This document shows, piece after piece, positions 44,551 through 55,766 of a stretch of 64,000 nt of DNA. How positions within the stretch are numbered: the stretch's first letter is position 1; every line of letters begins with the position of its first letter. This stretch comes from Massilia agri (GTDB lineage Bacteria > Pseudomonadota > Gammaproteobacteria > Burkholderiales > Burkholderiaceae_D): positions 186,001 through 250,000 of the forward strand of contig NZ_JANUHA010000005.1 of NCBI RefSeq assembly GCF_024753255.1, given 5' to 3'. The position numbers were made by a program, and so were the translations under genes. Under the pieces are notes generated by a model, which searched no databases, was not told where the DNA came from, and saw only the letters and a program-made list of their open reading frames with translations.

Positions 44551-46152
44551 ATGACTACCAGCACCATCGATCACGATCACGCGCACGGCCACGACCATGA
44601 CCACGCGCACGACCATCCGCACGGCTACCGCCGCTGGCTGTTCGCCACCAACCACAAGGACATCGGCACCCTGTACCTGTGGTTCTCCTTCATCATGCTG
44701 CTCTCGGGCGGCGTGCTGGCGCTGATGATCCGCACCGAGCTGTTCGAGCCGGGCCTGCAGTTCTTCCGCCCCGAATTCTTCAACCAGCTGACCACCATGC
44801 ACGGCCTGGTGATGGTGTTCGGCGCGATCATGCCGGCCTTCGTGGGCTTCGCCAACTGGATGCTGCCGCTGCAGGTGGGCGCCTCGGACATGGCCTTCGC
44901 CCGCATGAACAACTTCTCGTTCTGGCTGCTGCCGCCGGCGGCGATCCTGCTGGCCGCTTCCTTCTTCTCGCCGGGCGGCGCCACCGCCGCCGGCTGGACG
45001 CTGTATGCGCCGCTGTCGACCCAGATGGGCCCGGGCATGGACATGGCGATCTTCGCCATGCACATCATGGGCGCCTCGTCGATCATGGGTTCCATTAACA
45101 TCATCGTCACCATCCTGAACATGCGCGCGCCGGGCATGACCCTGATGAAGATGCCGATGTTCTGCTGGACCTGGCTGATCACCGCCTTCCTGCTGATCGC
45201 CGTGATGCCGGTGCTGGCGGGCGCGATCACCATGACCCTGACCGACCGCCACTTCGGCACCTCCTTCTTCAACGCGGCAGGCGGCGGCGACCCGGTGATG
45301 TACCAGCACATCTTCTGGTTCTTCGGCCACCCCGAGGTCTACATCATGATCCTGCCGGCCTTCGGCATCGTCTCGCAGATCATCCCGGCCTTCGCACGTA
45401 AACCCTTGTTCGGCTACGCCTCGATGGTCTACGCGACCGCCTCGATCGCGATCCTGTCCTTCATCGTCTGGGCCCACCACATGTTCACGACCGGCATGCC
45501 GGTGACCTCGCAGCTCTTCTTCATGTACGCCACCATGCTCATCTCCGTGCCGACCGGCGTGAAGGTGTTCAACTGGGTCGCCACCATGTGGAAGGGCTCG
45601 ATGACGTTCGAGACCCCGATGCTGTTCGCGGTCGGCTTCATCTTCGTGTTCACGATGGGCGGCTTCACCGGCCTGATCCTGGCCGTGACCCCGATCGACA
45701 TCCAGGTGCACGACACCTATTACGTGGTGGCGCACTTCCACTACGTGCTGGTGGCGGGCTCGCTGTTCGCGCTGTTCGCGGGCTACTACTACTGGGCGCC
45801 GAAATGGACCGGCTACATGTACAACGAGACCCGCGGCAAGATCCACTTCTGGCTCTCGCTGATCACGTTCAACATCACCTTCTTCCCGATGCACTTCCTG
45901 GGCCTGGCCGGCATGCCGCGCCGCTACGCGGACTACGCGACCCAGTTCACCGACTTCAATATGATCGTCTCGGTCGGCGCCTTCGGCTTCGGCCTGTCGC
46001 AGGCCTACTTCCTGTTCGCGGTGGTGCTGCCTAATATCCGCGGCGGCAAGAAAGCGGAAGCCAAGCCATGGGAAGGCGCGGAAGGCCTCGAGTGGACCGT
46101 GCCGAGCCCGGCGCCCTTCCACACCTTCGAAACCCCGCCGCTGGTGAAATGA
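44551..46152 (+). CDS. ctaD: Cytochrome c oxidase subunit I with His-rich N-terminus
   Basis: This 533-residue protein has twelve TM helices and haem-copper ligands (including [26 protein letters not shown] and [14 protein letters not shown]). It is the catalytic aa3 subunit. The first 25 residues are unusual: a His/Asp-rich stretch, [19 protein letters not shown], precedes the standard [17 protein letters not shown]. That tail could bind Cu or Zn. It lies 28 bases after coxB. Confidence 0.96.
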   Translation: MTTSTIDHDHAHGHDHDHAHDHPHGYRRWLFATNHKDIGTLYLWFSFIMLLSGGVLALMIRTELFEPGLQFFRPEFFNQLTTMHGLVMVFGAIMPAFVGFANWMLPLQVGASDMAFARMNNFSFWLLPPAAILLAASFFSPGGATAAGWTLYAPLSTQMGPGMDMAIFAMHIMGASSIMGSINIIVTILNMRAPGMTLMKMPMFCWTWLITAFLLIAVMPVLAGAITMTLTDRHFGTSFFNAAGGGDPVMYQHIFWFFGHPEVYIMILPAFGIVSQIIPAFARKPLFGYASMVYATASIAILSFIVWAHHMFTTGMPVTSQLFFMYATMLISVPTGVKVFNWVATMWKGSMTFETPMLFAVGFIFVFTMGGFTGLILAVTPIDIQVHDTYYVVAHFHYVLVAGSLFALFAGYYYWAPKWTGYMYNETRGKIHFWLSLITFNITFFPMHFLGLAGMPRRYADYATQFTDFNMIVSVGAFGFGLSQAYFLFAVVLPNIRGGKKAEAKPWEGAEGLEWTVPSPAPFHTFETPPLVK

Positions 46153-46154
46153 TC

Positions 46155-46265
46155 ATGAGCCAGGACCTGCGTAAAAAGAGCAACCTGAAGACCGCCCTGG
46201 TGCTGGGCGGGATCGCGCTGTTCTTCTTCGCCAGCGTGTTCGTCAAGTTCACCCTGCTGAGCTGA
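46155..46265 (+). CDS. Small cytochrome oxidase assembly-associated protein (36 aa)
   Basis: This 36-residue single-TM peptide (KTALVLGGIALFFFASVFVKF) is encoded 2 bases after the ctaD stop and 1 base before ctaG. Similar short ORFs are found at this position in beta-proteobacterial cox operons and are described as small assembly proteins. It is too short for a domain assignment, but position, TM helix and spacing support it. Confidence 0.8.
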   Translation: MSQDLRKKSNLKTALVLGGIALFFFASVFVKFTLLS

Positions 46266-46266
46266 C

Positions 46267-46869
46267 ATGACGACGCCGAACAGCCCGGTCAGCAGCCGGG
46301 TTAACAGCCGAATTCGGCGTCTGAACCGCTCCACCCTTGGCAAGCTGGTGGTGGTGGCGGTGATGATGTTCGGCTTCGGCTACGCACTGGTGCCGATGTA
46401 CCGCCAGATCTGCGAGGTGCTCGGCATCAACGTGCTGACCCAGCAGGACGAGTTCGTCGAAGCGCCGGTGAACACCCAGGTCGACAAGAGCCGCAAGATC
46501 GTCGTCGAGCTCGATGGCAATTCGCAGGGGCCGTGGCGTTTCCGCCCGGTCCAGCGCAGCATCGAGGTGCATCCGGGCGAGCTGGCCACCGTCACCTACG
46601 AGGTGGTCAACACGCAAGGGAGGGCGGTCAAGGCGCAGGCGATTCCGAGCTACGCGCCGCAGGTCGTCACGCCGCACTTCAAGAAGGTCGAATGCTTCTG
46701 CTTCCGCGAGCAGACCCTGCAGGCCAACGAAGCGCGCCAGATGCCGGTGGTCTTCTTCATCGACCCCAAGCTGCCGCGCGAAGTGAAGAACATCACGCTG
46801 TCGTACACCTTCTTCGAGATCGGCGGCGCGGTGCAGACCGCCTCGAGCGGTTCAGGCAAGGTGAAGTAA
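46267..46869 (+). CDS. ctaG: Cytochrome c oxidase assembly protein CtaG/Cox11
   Basis: This 200-residue protein has a single N-terminal TM and an immunoglobulin-like periplasmic domain with the copper motif VECFCFREQTL and the VFFIDPKLPRE block. It delivers copper to the CuB site of subunit I. The ATG follows the small gene by 1 base. The next gene starts directly at its stop. Confidence 0.94.
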   Translation: MTTPNSPVSSRVNSRIRRLNRSTLGKLVVVAVMMFGFGYALVPMYRQICEVLGINVLTQQDEFVEAPVNTQVDKSRKIVVELDGNSQGPWRFRPVQRSIEVHPGELATVTYEVVNTQGRAVKAQAIPSYAPQVVTPHFKKVECFCFREQTLQANEARQMPVVFFIDPKLPREVKNITLSYTFFEIGGAVQTASSGSGKVK

Positions 46870-47079
46870 TTGGAGGACAAGCCACACCACCGCAAGGGCA
46901 GCTTCCTGGCATCGATGAAGGCGGTGTTCTGGTCCTTCTTCGGTGTGCGCAAGCGCAGCGACTACGAGAAGGACGCCGCCAACTTGAATCCGGTGCATGT
47001 GATCATCGCCGGCCTGATCGGAGTGGCGATCTTCATCGGCCTGATCATGCTGGCGGTCAGGTTCGCGGTGTCGCAGTAA
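46870..47079 (+). CDS. DUF2970 small membrane protein (TTG start)
   Basis: This 69-residue protein is of the DUF2970 type, with GSFLASMKAVFWSFFGVRKRSDYEKDA and one TM helix near its C-terminus. It begins with TTG immediately after the ctaG TAA, with no gap; no other start preserves the conserved GSFL region. The family regularly sits between ctaG and coxC in Betaproteobacteria. It is presumed to aid oxidase assembly. Confidence 0.82.
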   Translation: MEDKPHHRKGSFLASMKAVFWSFFGVRKRSDYEKDAANLNPVHVIIAGLIGVAIFIGLIMLAVRFAVSQ

Positions 47080-47129
47080 AACAGTTTCAGGGAACGTCAC
47101 AGGACGTGACCGCAGAATAAAAACGACAT

Positions 47130-47146
47130 CCCCGGCAAGGCCGGGG
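47130..47146 (+). other. GC hairpin within the cox operon
   Basis: CCCCGGC-aag-GCCGGGG is a 7-bp stem in the 117-base gap between the DUF2970 gene and coxC. No U-tract follows, so read-through attenuation or mRNA stabilisation is more likely than termination. Confidence 0.4.
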
Positions 47147-47196
47147 AAGCAGGTTTCGCGATTCAGAGTGCTAGACAATTCAGAAGAGTTGAGGAG

Positions 47197-48060
47197 ATGA
47201 AGATGAGTTCGCCACACACCGTGCCCCATTATTTCGTGCCAGGCCCCTCGCGCTGGCCGATGTCCGCCGGCATTTCGATGCTGGTCACCATGATCGGCGC
47301 GTCCGCATGGGTCAACAGCGTGTCCTGGGGCCCTGCCGTGTGCCTGGTCGGCATCGTCGCGATGCTGGTCGTGCTCTATTTCTGGTTCGGCGACGCCATC
47401 GGCGAATCGGAATCGGGCATGTACGGCCGCAACATCGACCTGTCCTACCGCTGGTCCATGAGCTGGTTCATTTTCTCGGAGGTGATGTTCTTCGGCGCCT
47501 TCTTTGGCGCCCTGTTCTACGCCCGCGCCGTGACCATGCCCTGGCTGTCGGACCTCGACCACAAGATCCTGTGGCCGGACTTCGCGCCGACCTGGGGCAA
47601 TACCGGCCCGGCCGGCGTGGTCGACCAGTTCCAGACCATGGGGCCCTTCCCGATCCCGACCATCAACACCGCGCTGCTGCTGCTGTCGGGCGTGACCCTG
47701 ACCATCTCGCACCACGCGCTGCGCGCCGGCCACCGCTCGAAGACCGCTTTCTGGCTGTTCGCCACCATCCTGCTGGGCGCGATCTTCATGGGCTTCCAGG
47801 TCTATGAATACATGCACGCTTACCAGGACCTGAACCTGAAGCTGACCTCGGGCATCTACGGCTCAACCTTCTTCATGCTGACCGGCTTCCACGGCTTCCA
47901 TGTGACCATGGGCGCGATCATGCTGGCGGTGATCCTGTACCGTGTGATGAAGGGCCATTTCACGGCGGAGAACCATTTCGGCTTCGAAGGCGCCGCCTGG
48001 TACTGGCACTTCGTCGACGTGGTGTGGCTGGGCCTGTACGTTGTCGTGTACTGGCTGTAA
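47197..48060 (+). CDS. coxC: Cytochrome c oxidase subunit III
   Basis: This 287-residue protein has about seven TM helices, with HNPWPMxx-type features replaced by FVPGPSRWPMSAG, a conserved SEVMFFGAFFGALFYARA block and the C-terminal GAAWYWHFVDVVWLGLYVVVYW. It stabilises the oxidase and the proton pathway. It is the last structural gene of the operon and is followed by a BIME element and the convergent DUF2909 gene. Confidence 0.95.
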   Translation: MKMSSPHTVPHYFVPGPSRWPMSAGISMLVTMIGASAWVNSVSWGPAVCLVGIVAMLVVLYFWFGDAIGESESGMYGRNIDLSYRWSMSWFIFSEVMFFGAFFGALFYARAVTMPWLSDLDHKILWPDFAPTWGNTGPAGVVDQFQTMGPFPIPTINTALLLLSGVTLTISHHALRAGHRSKTAFWLFATILLGAIFMGFQVYEYMHAYQDLNLKLTSGIYGSTFFMLTGFHGFHVTMGAIMLAVILYRVMKGHFTAENHFGFEGAAWYWHFVDVVWLGLYVVVYWL

Positions 48061-48078
48061 GTAATATTGAGGTAGCTC

Positions 48079-48200
48079 GTAGGGTGGACCGGGCCACGAA
48101 AGGCGGCTTCGCCGTCCGCGCGTTCAACCGGCGGGTATGCTGATGTGAAGTGGCGCTCGGACGTACGTTGAACGCGTGGGCGGGGGACCGCCCACCCTAC
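48079..48200. repeat. BIME-like element, copy 4
   Basis: GTAGGGTGGAC at the left and CCGCCCACCCTAC at the right flank the inner boxes GCGTTCAAC and GTTGAACGCG. The left stem has an extra insertion (GGGCCACGAAA) that breaks the hairpin. It lies between coxC and the convergent DUF2909 gene without touching either stop codon. Confidence 0.8.
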
Positions 48201-48222
48201 TACGTTAACAGGTGCTGCAATG

Positions 48223-48423
48223 TCAGCGAATCCCGGTCGGCGCAATCCACCCCATCTTGTAGGCGCCCAGCAGGCAAAGGAAGAGGGTGATCGACAGCCC
48301 CACCCGCATCGCCAGCGCATGCACGGTGCGGTTGCTCTGCCCCTTGTCGCGCATCAGGAAGAACAGGGCCGAGCCGAGGCTGGCGAGAATCAGGATGAAG
48401 GCAATGGCAACAAGCAGTTTCAT
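48223..48423 (-). CDS. Twin-transmembrane protein (DUF2909)
   Basis: This 66-residue protein has two hydrophobic helices (LLVAIAFILILASLGSALFFL and VGLSITLFLCLLGAYKM), the DUF2909/twin TM pattern, commonly next to surf1 in Betaproteobacteria. The start MKLLVA at 48423 is 33 bases from the divergent surf1. Probably an oxidase accessory; function unknown. Confidence 0.85.
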   Translation of the reverse strand: MKLLVAIAFILILASLGSALFFLMRDKGQSNRTVHALAMRVGLSITLFLCLLGAYKMGWIAPTGIR

Positions 48424-48456
48424 GGTTGGCCCGGGAAAGGTTGAGGCTTCATTGTA

Positions 48457-49224
48457 ATGCGCTTCCGTTTCCAATTTCGTCTTATTCCCTTCATTGCCGC
48501 ACTGCTCCTTGCCCTGCTGGGTATTGCGCTAGGTAACTGGCAACAGGGCAGGGCAGCCCAGAAACTGGCGGTGCAGGACAAGCTCACCGCCTTCGCTCTC
48601 GCGCCGCCCGTCGCGCTCGGTCCCACCATCACCCCCTCAGCCAAGCTCGAGTACCGCCGCGTCACCGTGACCGGCGAGTTCATCGAAGGCTGGCCGCTTT
48701 TCCTCGCCAACCGGCCGATGGCGGGCCGCTCCGGCTACTACCTCGTGATGCCGTTTAAAATAGCGGGCTCGGACACACATGTGCTGGTGATGCGCGGCTG
48801 GCTGCCGCGCGAGGCGGAATACGGGAAACTGCCGGCGTTCACGACCCCATCGGGCACGGTCAGGATCGAGGGCATCGTGTCCGGCACGGCAGGTCACGTG
48901 ATGGAAATGGGCAAAGCGGCGGCGCTGGCGCCGCGCGCCATCGTCCAGAACATCGATCCACAGGCGGCGGCCAGAGCCACCGGCCTGAAGCTGCAGCCCT
49001 TTTTCGTGCAGCAGACCGGCTTGGCGCAGGCGGGCGACACCCTGTTGCGCGCCTGGCCGGCGCCGTCGAGCGGCATCGACAAGCACCGCGGCTACGCTTT
49101 CCAGTGGTATGCGCTGGCGGCGATGGCTGTCCTCTTTTTTGTGGTAACCGGATTCCGTAGTGGAGCAAAACAAGGTGATGCGAGAAAACACGATGCAGGA
49201 CGCAGCGAAGCCGGCAGCCGCTGA
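48457..49224 (+). CDS. surf1: SURF1 family cytochrome oxidase biogenesis protein
   Basis: This 255-residue protein has TM helices near both ends and the SURF1 blocks LGNWQQGRAAQK, YRRVTVTGEF, LANRPMAGRSGYYL and MRGWLPRE. It is implicated in haem a insertion into subunit I. Its 3' end overlaps the next gene by 47 bases. Confidence 0.93.
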   Translation: MRFRFQFRLIPFIAALLLALLGIALGNWQQGRAAQKLAVQDKLTAFALAPPVALGPTITPSAKLEYRRVTVTGEFIEGWPLFLANRPMAGRSGYYLVMPFKIAGSDTHVLVMRGWLPREAEYGKLPAFTTPSGTVRIEGIVSGTAGHVMEMGKAAALAPRAIVQNIDPQAAARATGLKLQPFFVQQTGLAQAGDTLLRAWPAPSSGIDKHRGYAFQWYALAAMAVLFFVVTGFRSGAKQGDARKHDAGRSEAGSR

Positions 49225-49810
49225 CGCCAACCAGGCCCGCAAGCGCGGCCGCTGGAAGCTGTTCGCGGTGCTGCTGGTATGTGCGGCGCCGATGATCCTT
49301 TCCTACCTGACGTACTACGTCATCAAGCCTACCGGCCGCACCAACTACGGCACCCTGATCGACCCGCGCGAGCGCCCGATCCCGGCCATGGCCAGCACGA
49401 CGCTCGACGGCCGTCCGGAAAAGCTGGAGCAGTATGCCGGCAAGTGGGTCATGCTGAAGGTCGGCGGCGGCGAGTGCCTGGAAGCCTGCCAGAAGCAGCT
49501 TTTCGCCATGCGCCAGTGGCGCCTGATGCAGGGCAAGAACATGGACCGGGTGGAGCGGGTCTGGCTCGTCACGGACGACAAGCCGCTCGATACCATGACG
49601 ATCCGCCAGTACGACGGCATGCACATGCTGCGCGCCCCGCAGGACACCGTGACGAAGTGGCTGCCCGCGGAGCAGGGCAGCCAGCCGTCCGACCACATCT
49701 ACCTGATCGACCCGCTGGGCAACCTGATGATGCGTTTCCCGGCCGACCCCGATCCGCGCAAGGTCTACAAGGACATCGCCAAGCTGCTCAAGGCCTCGGC
49801 GGTCGGCTGA
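49178..49810 (+). CDS. Membrane-anchored SCO/thioredoxin-like protein
   Basis: The product is a 210-residue protein with one TM helix (residues 27-48) and a periplasmic thioredoxin-like domain. Cys100 and Cys104 (GGECLEACQKQ) have the CxxxC spacing of SCO copper chaperones, and His173 in SDHIYLIDPLGN aligns with the third SCO ligand. It is a diverged SCO relative between surf1 and ctaA. Starts at 49160 (GTG) and 49193 are possible; 49178 has an AAGG upstream. Likely role: copper delivery or thiol handling for the oxidase. Confidence 0.78.
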   Translation: MRENTMQDAAKPAAADANQARKRGRWKLFAVLLVCAAPMILSYLTYYVIKPTGRTNYGTLIDPRERPIPAMASTTLDGRPEKLEQYAGKWVMLKVGGGECLEACQKQLFAMRQWRLMQGKNMDRVERVWLVTDDKPLDTMTIRQYDGMHMLRAPQDTVTKWLPAEQGSQPSDHIYLIDPLGNLMMRFPADPDPRKVYKDIAKLLKASAVG

Positions 49811-49856
49811 CCACAGGTCGCGGCACACTGCCTCATCGCTTCACCCCGGATAAACC

Positions 49857-51002
49857 ATGCAAGCTTCCTCCCTGTTGCAACTGGCCCTGATGGGCATCCT
49901 TGTGGCCATCCTGCCGCTGTCCATGGTCTGGATGTCCGCGGATGTCAACAAATTCCGCAAGCTGGTCTGGGTCGCGGTCTTCCTGACCTTCGACCTGATC
50001 GTCTTCGGCGGCTTCACCCGCCTGACCGATTCCGGCCTGGGTTGCCCCGACTGGCCGGGCTGCTACGGCATGGCCAACCCCTTCCTGGCGCACGAGCAGA
50101 TCGCGGCGGCCGAAGCGGCGATGCCGACCGGCCCGGTCACCGTGGTCAAGGCCTGGATCGAAATGATCCACCGCTACCTGGCCATGGGCATCGGCGTCAT
50201 CATCATGGCGCTGCTGTTCACCTCCATCGTCCAGTGGCGCAAGACCAGGGTGCAGGCCTTCAAGCCGGGCATCCCGCTCGCGCTCTTCGTCTTCGTGTGC
50301 ATCCAGGGCGCTTTCGGCGCCTGGACCGTGACCCTCAAGCTGCAGCCGGTGATCGTCACCATCCACCTGCTGCTGGGCATGGGCCTGCTGGCCCTGCTGA
50401 CCTGGCTCGGCGGGCGCGAGGACTACCTGATGCAGCCGCCGGCGCCCGCGGGCGACAACGCAGCGCTGCGCCGCATCCGAGTGCTCGCCATCCTGGCCGC
50501 CGTGGTCATCACGGCCCAGATCGCGCTGGGCGGATGGGTGAGCACCAACTACGCCACCCTGGCCTGCGACGAGTTCCCCCTGTGCGACGGCCAGGTGGTG
50601 CCGCCGATGGACTTCGAGCACGGCTTCCATCTGTGGCGCGAGCTGGGCAAGACCGCGGCGGGCCACTACCTGCCGTTCTCGGCCCTGGTGGCCATCCACT
50701 GGGTGCACCGCAACTTCGCCATCGTCGTCGTCGCCGTGCTTGGCCTGCTGGTATGGCGCGCCTGGCGCCAGCCCTATCTGGCCAGGCATGCAAGATTGCT
50801 GGCGCTGGTCCTGTTCGTGCAATTGCTGACGGGCATTGCCACGGTCTATCTCGACTTCCCGTTAGCCATTGCCGTAATGCATAACGCAGGGGCGGCCCTG
50901 CTGGTCCTGCTGGCGACCATGTTAAACTACCGGGTGAAATACCAACTCGAGGTGAACCGCGCGAAGTCGGCCGCGGCGCCCGCAGCGTCCGCTGTACTAT
51001 GA
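49857..51002 (+). CDS. ctaA: Haem A synthase CtaA (COX15 type)
   Basis: This 381-residue protein has eight TM helices. Motifs include [54 protein letters not shown] and HWVHRNFAI, giving the four His haem ligands and the Cys pair. It oxidises haem O to haem A. It precedes ctaB by 68 bases in the same operon. Confidence 0.94.
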   Translation: MQASSLLQLALMGILVAILPLSMVWMSADVNKFRKLVWVAVFLTFDLIVFGGFTRLTDSGLGCPDWPGCYGMANPFLAHEQIAAAEAAMPTGPVTVVKAWIEMIHRYLAMGIGVIIMALLFTSIVQWRKTRVQAFKPGIPLALFVFVCIQGAFGAWTVTLKLQPVIVTIHLLLGMGLLALLTWLGGREDYLMQPPAPAGDNAALRRIRVLAILAAVVITAQIALGGWVSTNYATLACDEFPLCDGQVVPPMDFEHGFHLWRELGKTAAGHYLPFSALVAIHWVHRNFAIVVVAVLGLLVWRAWRQPYLARHARLLALVLFVQLLTGIATVYLDFPLAIAVMHNAGAALLVLLATMLNYRVKYQLEVNRAKSAAAPAASAVL

Positions 51003-51070
51003 GGCGCGCGACGAGTTGGGCAACACAGAGCGCGGCGTCGCCGCGCTTCGAGCCAGCCAGCACCCCATCG

Positions 51071-51964
51071 ATGACGACCCAGACTGCCCTCCACAAACCT
51101 CCGAGCCGCGTTGCCCAGTACTGGGCCCTGACCAAACCGCGGGTCACGCAGCTGGCCGTGTTCTGCGCGGTCATCGGGATGTTCCTCGCTACCGACGGGT
51201 TCCCGGGTTGGCAGGTACTGGTGGCCGGCACGGCCGGCATCTGGCTGCTGGCGGCGGCCGCCTTTGCGGTGAACTGCCTGGTGGAAGCGGAGATCGACGC
51301 GCGCATGGCGCGCACCGCCCGCCGCGCCACCGCGATGGGCGAGCTCACCCCGGCCCAGACGATCACCTTTTCGGCGATCATCGGCGGCCTGGGCATGTAC
51401 ATCCTGTACGCCTTCGTCAATCCGCTCACCATGTGGCTGACCTTCGTCACCTTCGTCGGATACGCCTTCATCTACACCATGCTGCTCAAGCCGGCCACGC
51501 CGCAGAACATCGTCATCGGCGGCCTCTCGGGCGCCATGCCGCCGGCCCTGGGCTGGGCCGCCGTGGCCAACGAGGTGCCGATGGAAGCCTGGCTGCTGGT
51601 GCTCATCATCTTCGTGTGGACCCCGCCGCACTTCTGGGTGCTGGCCATGTACCGCCGCGAGGACTACGCCCGTTCCGGCCTGCCGATGCTGCCGATCACG
51701 CACGGCATGGAATACACCGGCCTGCAGGTCTGGCTCTACACCATCGCGCTGGCTGCGACGACCCTGCTGCCTTTCGCCACCGGGATGAGCGGCCTGATCT
51801 ACCTGGCTGCCGCCGTGGCGCTGATCATTCCCTACCTGCGCCACTCATGGCGCGTGCACCGCCACTACAGCGACATGGCGGCGCGCAATGCCTTTACCTA
51901 CTCGATCGTCTATCTGTCGCTGCTGTTCGCCGCTTTGTTGGTGGACCACTACTTCAAGTTCTGA
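51071..51964 (+). CDS. ctaB: Protohaem IX farnesyltransferase
   Basis: This 297-residue UbiA-superfamily enzyme has Asp-rich motif 1 in [18 protein letters not shown] and motif 2 in [14 protein letters not shown]. It converts haem B to haem O. The start MTTQTALH at 51071 is preferred to an upstream in-frame ATG that overlaps the ctaA stop. It is directly followed by sco. Confidence 0.94.
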   Translation: MTTQTALHKPPSRVAQYWALTKPRVTQLAVFCAVIGMFLATDGFPGWQVLVAGTAGIWLLAAAAFAVNCLVEAEIDARMARTARRATAMGELTPAQTITFSAIIGGLGMYILYAFVNPLTMWLTFVTFVGYAFIYTMLLKPATPQNIVIGGLSGAMPPALGWAAVANEVPMEAWLLVLIIFVWTPPHFWVLAMYRREDYARSGLPMLPITHGMEYTGLQVWLYTIALAATTLLPFATGMSGLIYLAAAVALIIPYLRHSWRVHRHYSDMAARNAFTYSIVYLSLLFAALLVDHYFKF

Positions 51965-51967
51965 GCC

Positions 51968-52558
51968 ATGAAAAAACTTCTCACCGTGCTGGTGATGTCG
52001 CTGGCGGTGCTGGCCGCCGGCTGCGACAAGCTGGCGAACAAGCCGCTGGCCTTCAATAACACCGACGTGACCGGCCTGGACTACGCCAAGGGCTTCTCGC
52101 TGACGGACCACACGGGAAAGCCGCGCACCCTGCAGGACTTCAAGGGCAAGCTGGTGGTGCTGTTCTTCGGCTATACCCAATGCCCGGACGTGTGCCCGAC
52201 CACGATGGCCGAAATGGCCGCCGTGATGAAGGACCTCGGCCCGGCCAGCAAGGACGTGCAGGTGCTGTTCGTCACGCTCGACCCGGAACGCGATACCCAG
52301 GAACTGCTCGCCGCCTACGTGCCGGCCTTCCACCCATCCTTCATCGGCCTGTACGGCGACAAGGAAGCCACCGCGCGCACCGCCAAGGAATTCAAGGTGT
52401 TCTACGCCAAGGTACCGTCCGGCGACGACCCGAAGAACTACACGGTGGACCACACCGCCGGCAGCTACGTCTTCGACCGCGAGGGCAAGCTGCGCCTGTT
52501 CGTCCGCCACGGCAATGGCCCGGGGCCGCTCGCGGCCGACCTGCGCCAGCTGCTGTAA
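51968..52558 (+). CDS. SCO family copper chaperone (SenC/PrrC), lipoprotein
   Basis: This 196-residue protein has a lipobox, LAAGC (Cys19), and a thioredoxin-like fold with CPDVCP at Cys72 and Cys76. His in VDHTAGSYVFD completes the Cu ligands. It inserts copper into the CuA site of subunit II. It begins 3 bases after ctaB and ends the cox gene cluster. Confidence 0.93.
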   Translation: MKKLLTVLVMSLAVLAAGCDKLANKPLAFNNTDVTGLDYAKGFSLTDHTGKPRTLQDFKGKLVVLFFGYTQCPDVCPTTMAEMAAVMKDLGPASKDVQVLFVTLDPERDTQELLAAYVPAFHPSFIGLYGDKEATARTAKEFKVFYAKVPSGDDPKNYTVDHTAGSYVFDREGKLRLFVRHGNGPGPLAADLRQLL

Positions 52559-52655
52559 GCCACCAGAAGGCGAGCTCGTCCTGAGCCTGCCTTCATAAGC
52601 TAGCGTTAATATCGCTCCTGTTATGATGGTGTAAACACCACTCGACAGGGAAGGC

Positions 52656-53726
52656 ATGGAACAACGCCAAGGCAGGAACTACACCCGCATCGCCATTGTC
52701 GTCCTGCTGACACTGGGTTGCCTCTACGTCCTCAAGCCTTTCCTGGCCGCGATCCTGTTCGCGGCCTGCGTCGTGATCTCTTCCTGGCCGCTCTACCTGC
52801 GCTTGCAGGACGCCATGCGCGGCCACCGCACCCTGGCGGCGCTGACCATGACGCTGTCGCTCACCCTGCTCATCATCATTCCGCTGTCGATGGTCGCCTA
52901 CAACCTGGTCGACGACGTCGCCCGCGGCTTCAGCGAGCTGCGCCAGGCCATCGAGCACCGCGAGCTGATGCCCCCAGCCTGGGTGCGCGAGATCCCGCTG
53001 ATCGGCGAATCGATCGATACCTACCTGCGCGAACTGGTCGCGAGCCGCGAGCAGATGCTGGCCCTCGCCCAGCGCATGCTCGAGCCGGCGCGCCGCTACC
53101 TGGTCGCCGGTGGCCTGATGCTCGGCACCGGCGTGGTCCAGCTCAGCCTGGCCGCCTTCGTCAGTTTCTTCTTCTACCGCGACGGCAAGACCCTGCTGGA
53201 TGTCGTCACGGTGACCATGCGCCGCGTGATGGGCGAGGGCGCCGAGTCCGTGTCGACCACCGTCAGCCAGACCGTGCGCGGCGTGATGTACGGCCTGCTC
53301 GGCACCGCGCTGGCGCAGGCCCTGGTGGCGGCGATCGGCTTCACCATCGCGGGCGTGCCGGCGGTACCGCTGTTGTCGGTGATGATCTTCATCTCGTCCC
53401 TGATCCCGGTCGGCCCGCCCATCATCTGGGGCGGCGCGGCCTTCTGGCTCTTCCTGCAGCACGAGACCGGCTGGGCGATCTTCATGGTGATCTGGGGCAC
53501 GGTATTGATCAGCGGCGTCGACAACATCGTGCGCCCGATGCTGATCAGCCGCGGCAGCAGCCTGCCTTTCCTGCTCACTTTGCTTGGCGTGCTGGGCGGG
53601 GTGATCGCCTTCGGCTTCGTCGGCATGTTCATCGGGCCGACCCTGCTGGCGGTGGGGTATTCGCTGATGACGGAGTGGACCGGGACGCCGGACCGGGTGA
53701 TCCGGCAGGACCAGAGCGCCCGGTAA
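52656..53726 (+). CDS. AI-2E family transporter (YdiK-like)
   Basis: This 356-residue polytopic protein is of the AI-2E/UPF0118 family, with about eight hydrophobic segments and the conserved block ISSLIPVGPPIIWGGAAFWLF followed by VDNIVRPMLISRG. Despite the family name, the substrate is usually unknown. It appears monocistronic. A TATGAT-like -10 lies near 52622. Confidence 0.88.
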   Translation: MEQRQGRNYTRIAIVVLLTLGCLYVLKPFLAAILFAACVVISSWPLYLRLQDAMRGHRTLAALTMTLSLTLLIIIPLSMVAYNLVDDVARGFSELRQAIEHRELMPPAWVREIPLIGESIDTYLRELVASREQMLALAQRMLEPARRYLVAGGLMLGTGVVQLSLAAFVSFFFYRDGKTLLDVVTVTMRRVMGEGAESVSTTVSQTVRGVMYGLLGTALAQALVAAIGFTIAGVPAVPLLSVMIFISSLIPVGPPIIWGGAAFWLFLQHETGWAIFMVIWGTVLISGVDNIVRPMLISRGSSLPFLLTLLGVLGGVIAFGFVGMFIGPTLLAVGYSLMTEWTGTPDRVIRQDQSAR

Positions 53727-53751
53727 GCCGCGGCGTTGCCGTATCAGGCGC

Positions 53752-54189
53752 TCATTGAGAGCTCTGGGGATCGGCCAGCGCCGCGATGATGCGGTCGGCG
53801 TACTCGCGCAGCTTCGCGCTGTCGGCCGGCTCCGCCGCATGCGGCCTGAGCGCCGCCGCCTGGTGCCGGGGAACGATATGGAAGTGCACGTGCGGCACGG
53901 TCTGGCCCGCCGCGGCGCCATTGAACTGCGCGACCATGACGCCGGGCGCGGCCATCGCCGTCTTGACCGCCGCCGCCACCTTCTTCGTGGTGCGGATGCA
54001 GGCGGCGGCGCCGTCGTCCGACAGCGTGAACAGCTCCACGGCCGGCTCTTTCGGCAGCACCAGCACATGGCCTTCGGCCTGCGGCATGATGTCCATGATC
54101 GCGAGCGTGTGTTCGTCCTCGTAGACCTTCACGCTGGGCAGTTCGCCGCGCAGGATGCGGGCGAAGGGGTTCCGGGAATCGTAGTCCAT
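53752..54189 (-). CDS. HIT family protein
   Basis: This is a 145-residue nucleotide-binding protein with the histidine triad HVHFHIVPR and an N-terminal NPFARILRGELPSVKVYED. HIT proteins hydrolyse dinucleotides or AMP conjugates; the exact substrate is unknown. The start is 11 bases from the end of the kinase gene upstream on the same strand. Confidence 0.9.
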   Translation of the reverse strand: MDYDSRNPFARILRGELPSVKVYEDEHTLAIMDIMPQAEGHVLVLPKEPAVELFTLSDDGAAACIRTTKKVAAAVKTAMAAPGVMVAQFNGAAAGQTVPHVHFHIVPRHQAAALRPHAAEPADSAKLREYADRIIAALADPQSSQ

Positions 54190-54200
54190 GGCTGTTCGCT

Positions 54201-55763
<1,563 letters not shown>

Positions 55764-55766
55764 GGT

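Noticed and set aside
46870..46915. Later ATG (near 46915) as start of the DUF2970 gene
   Set aside because: It would drop the conserved GSFLAS region before MKAVFWSFF; the TTG at 46870 keeps it and abuts the ctaG stop.
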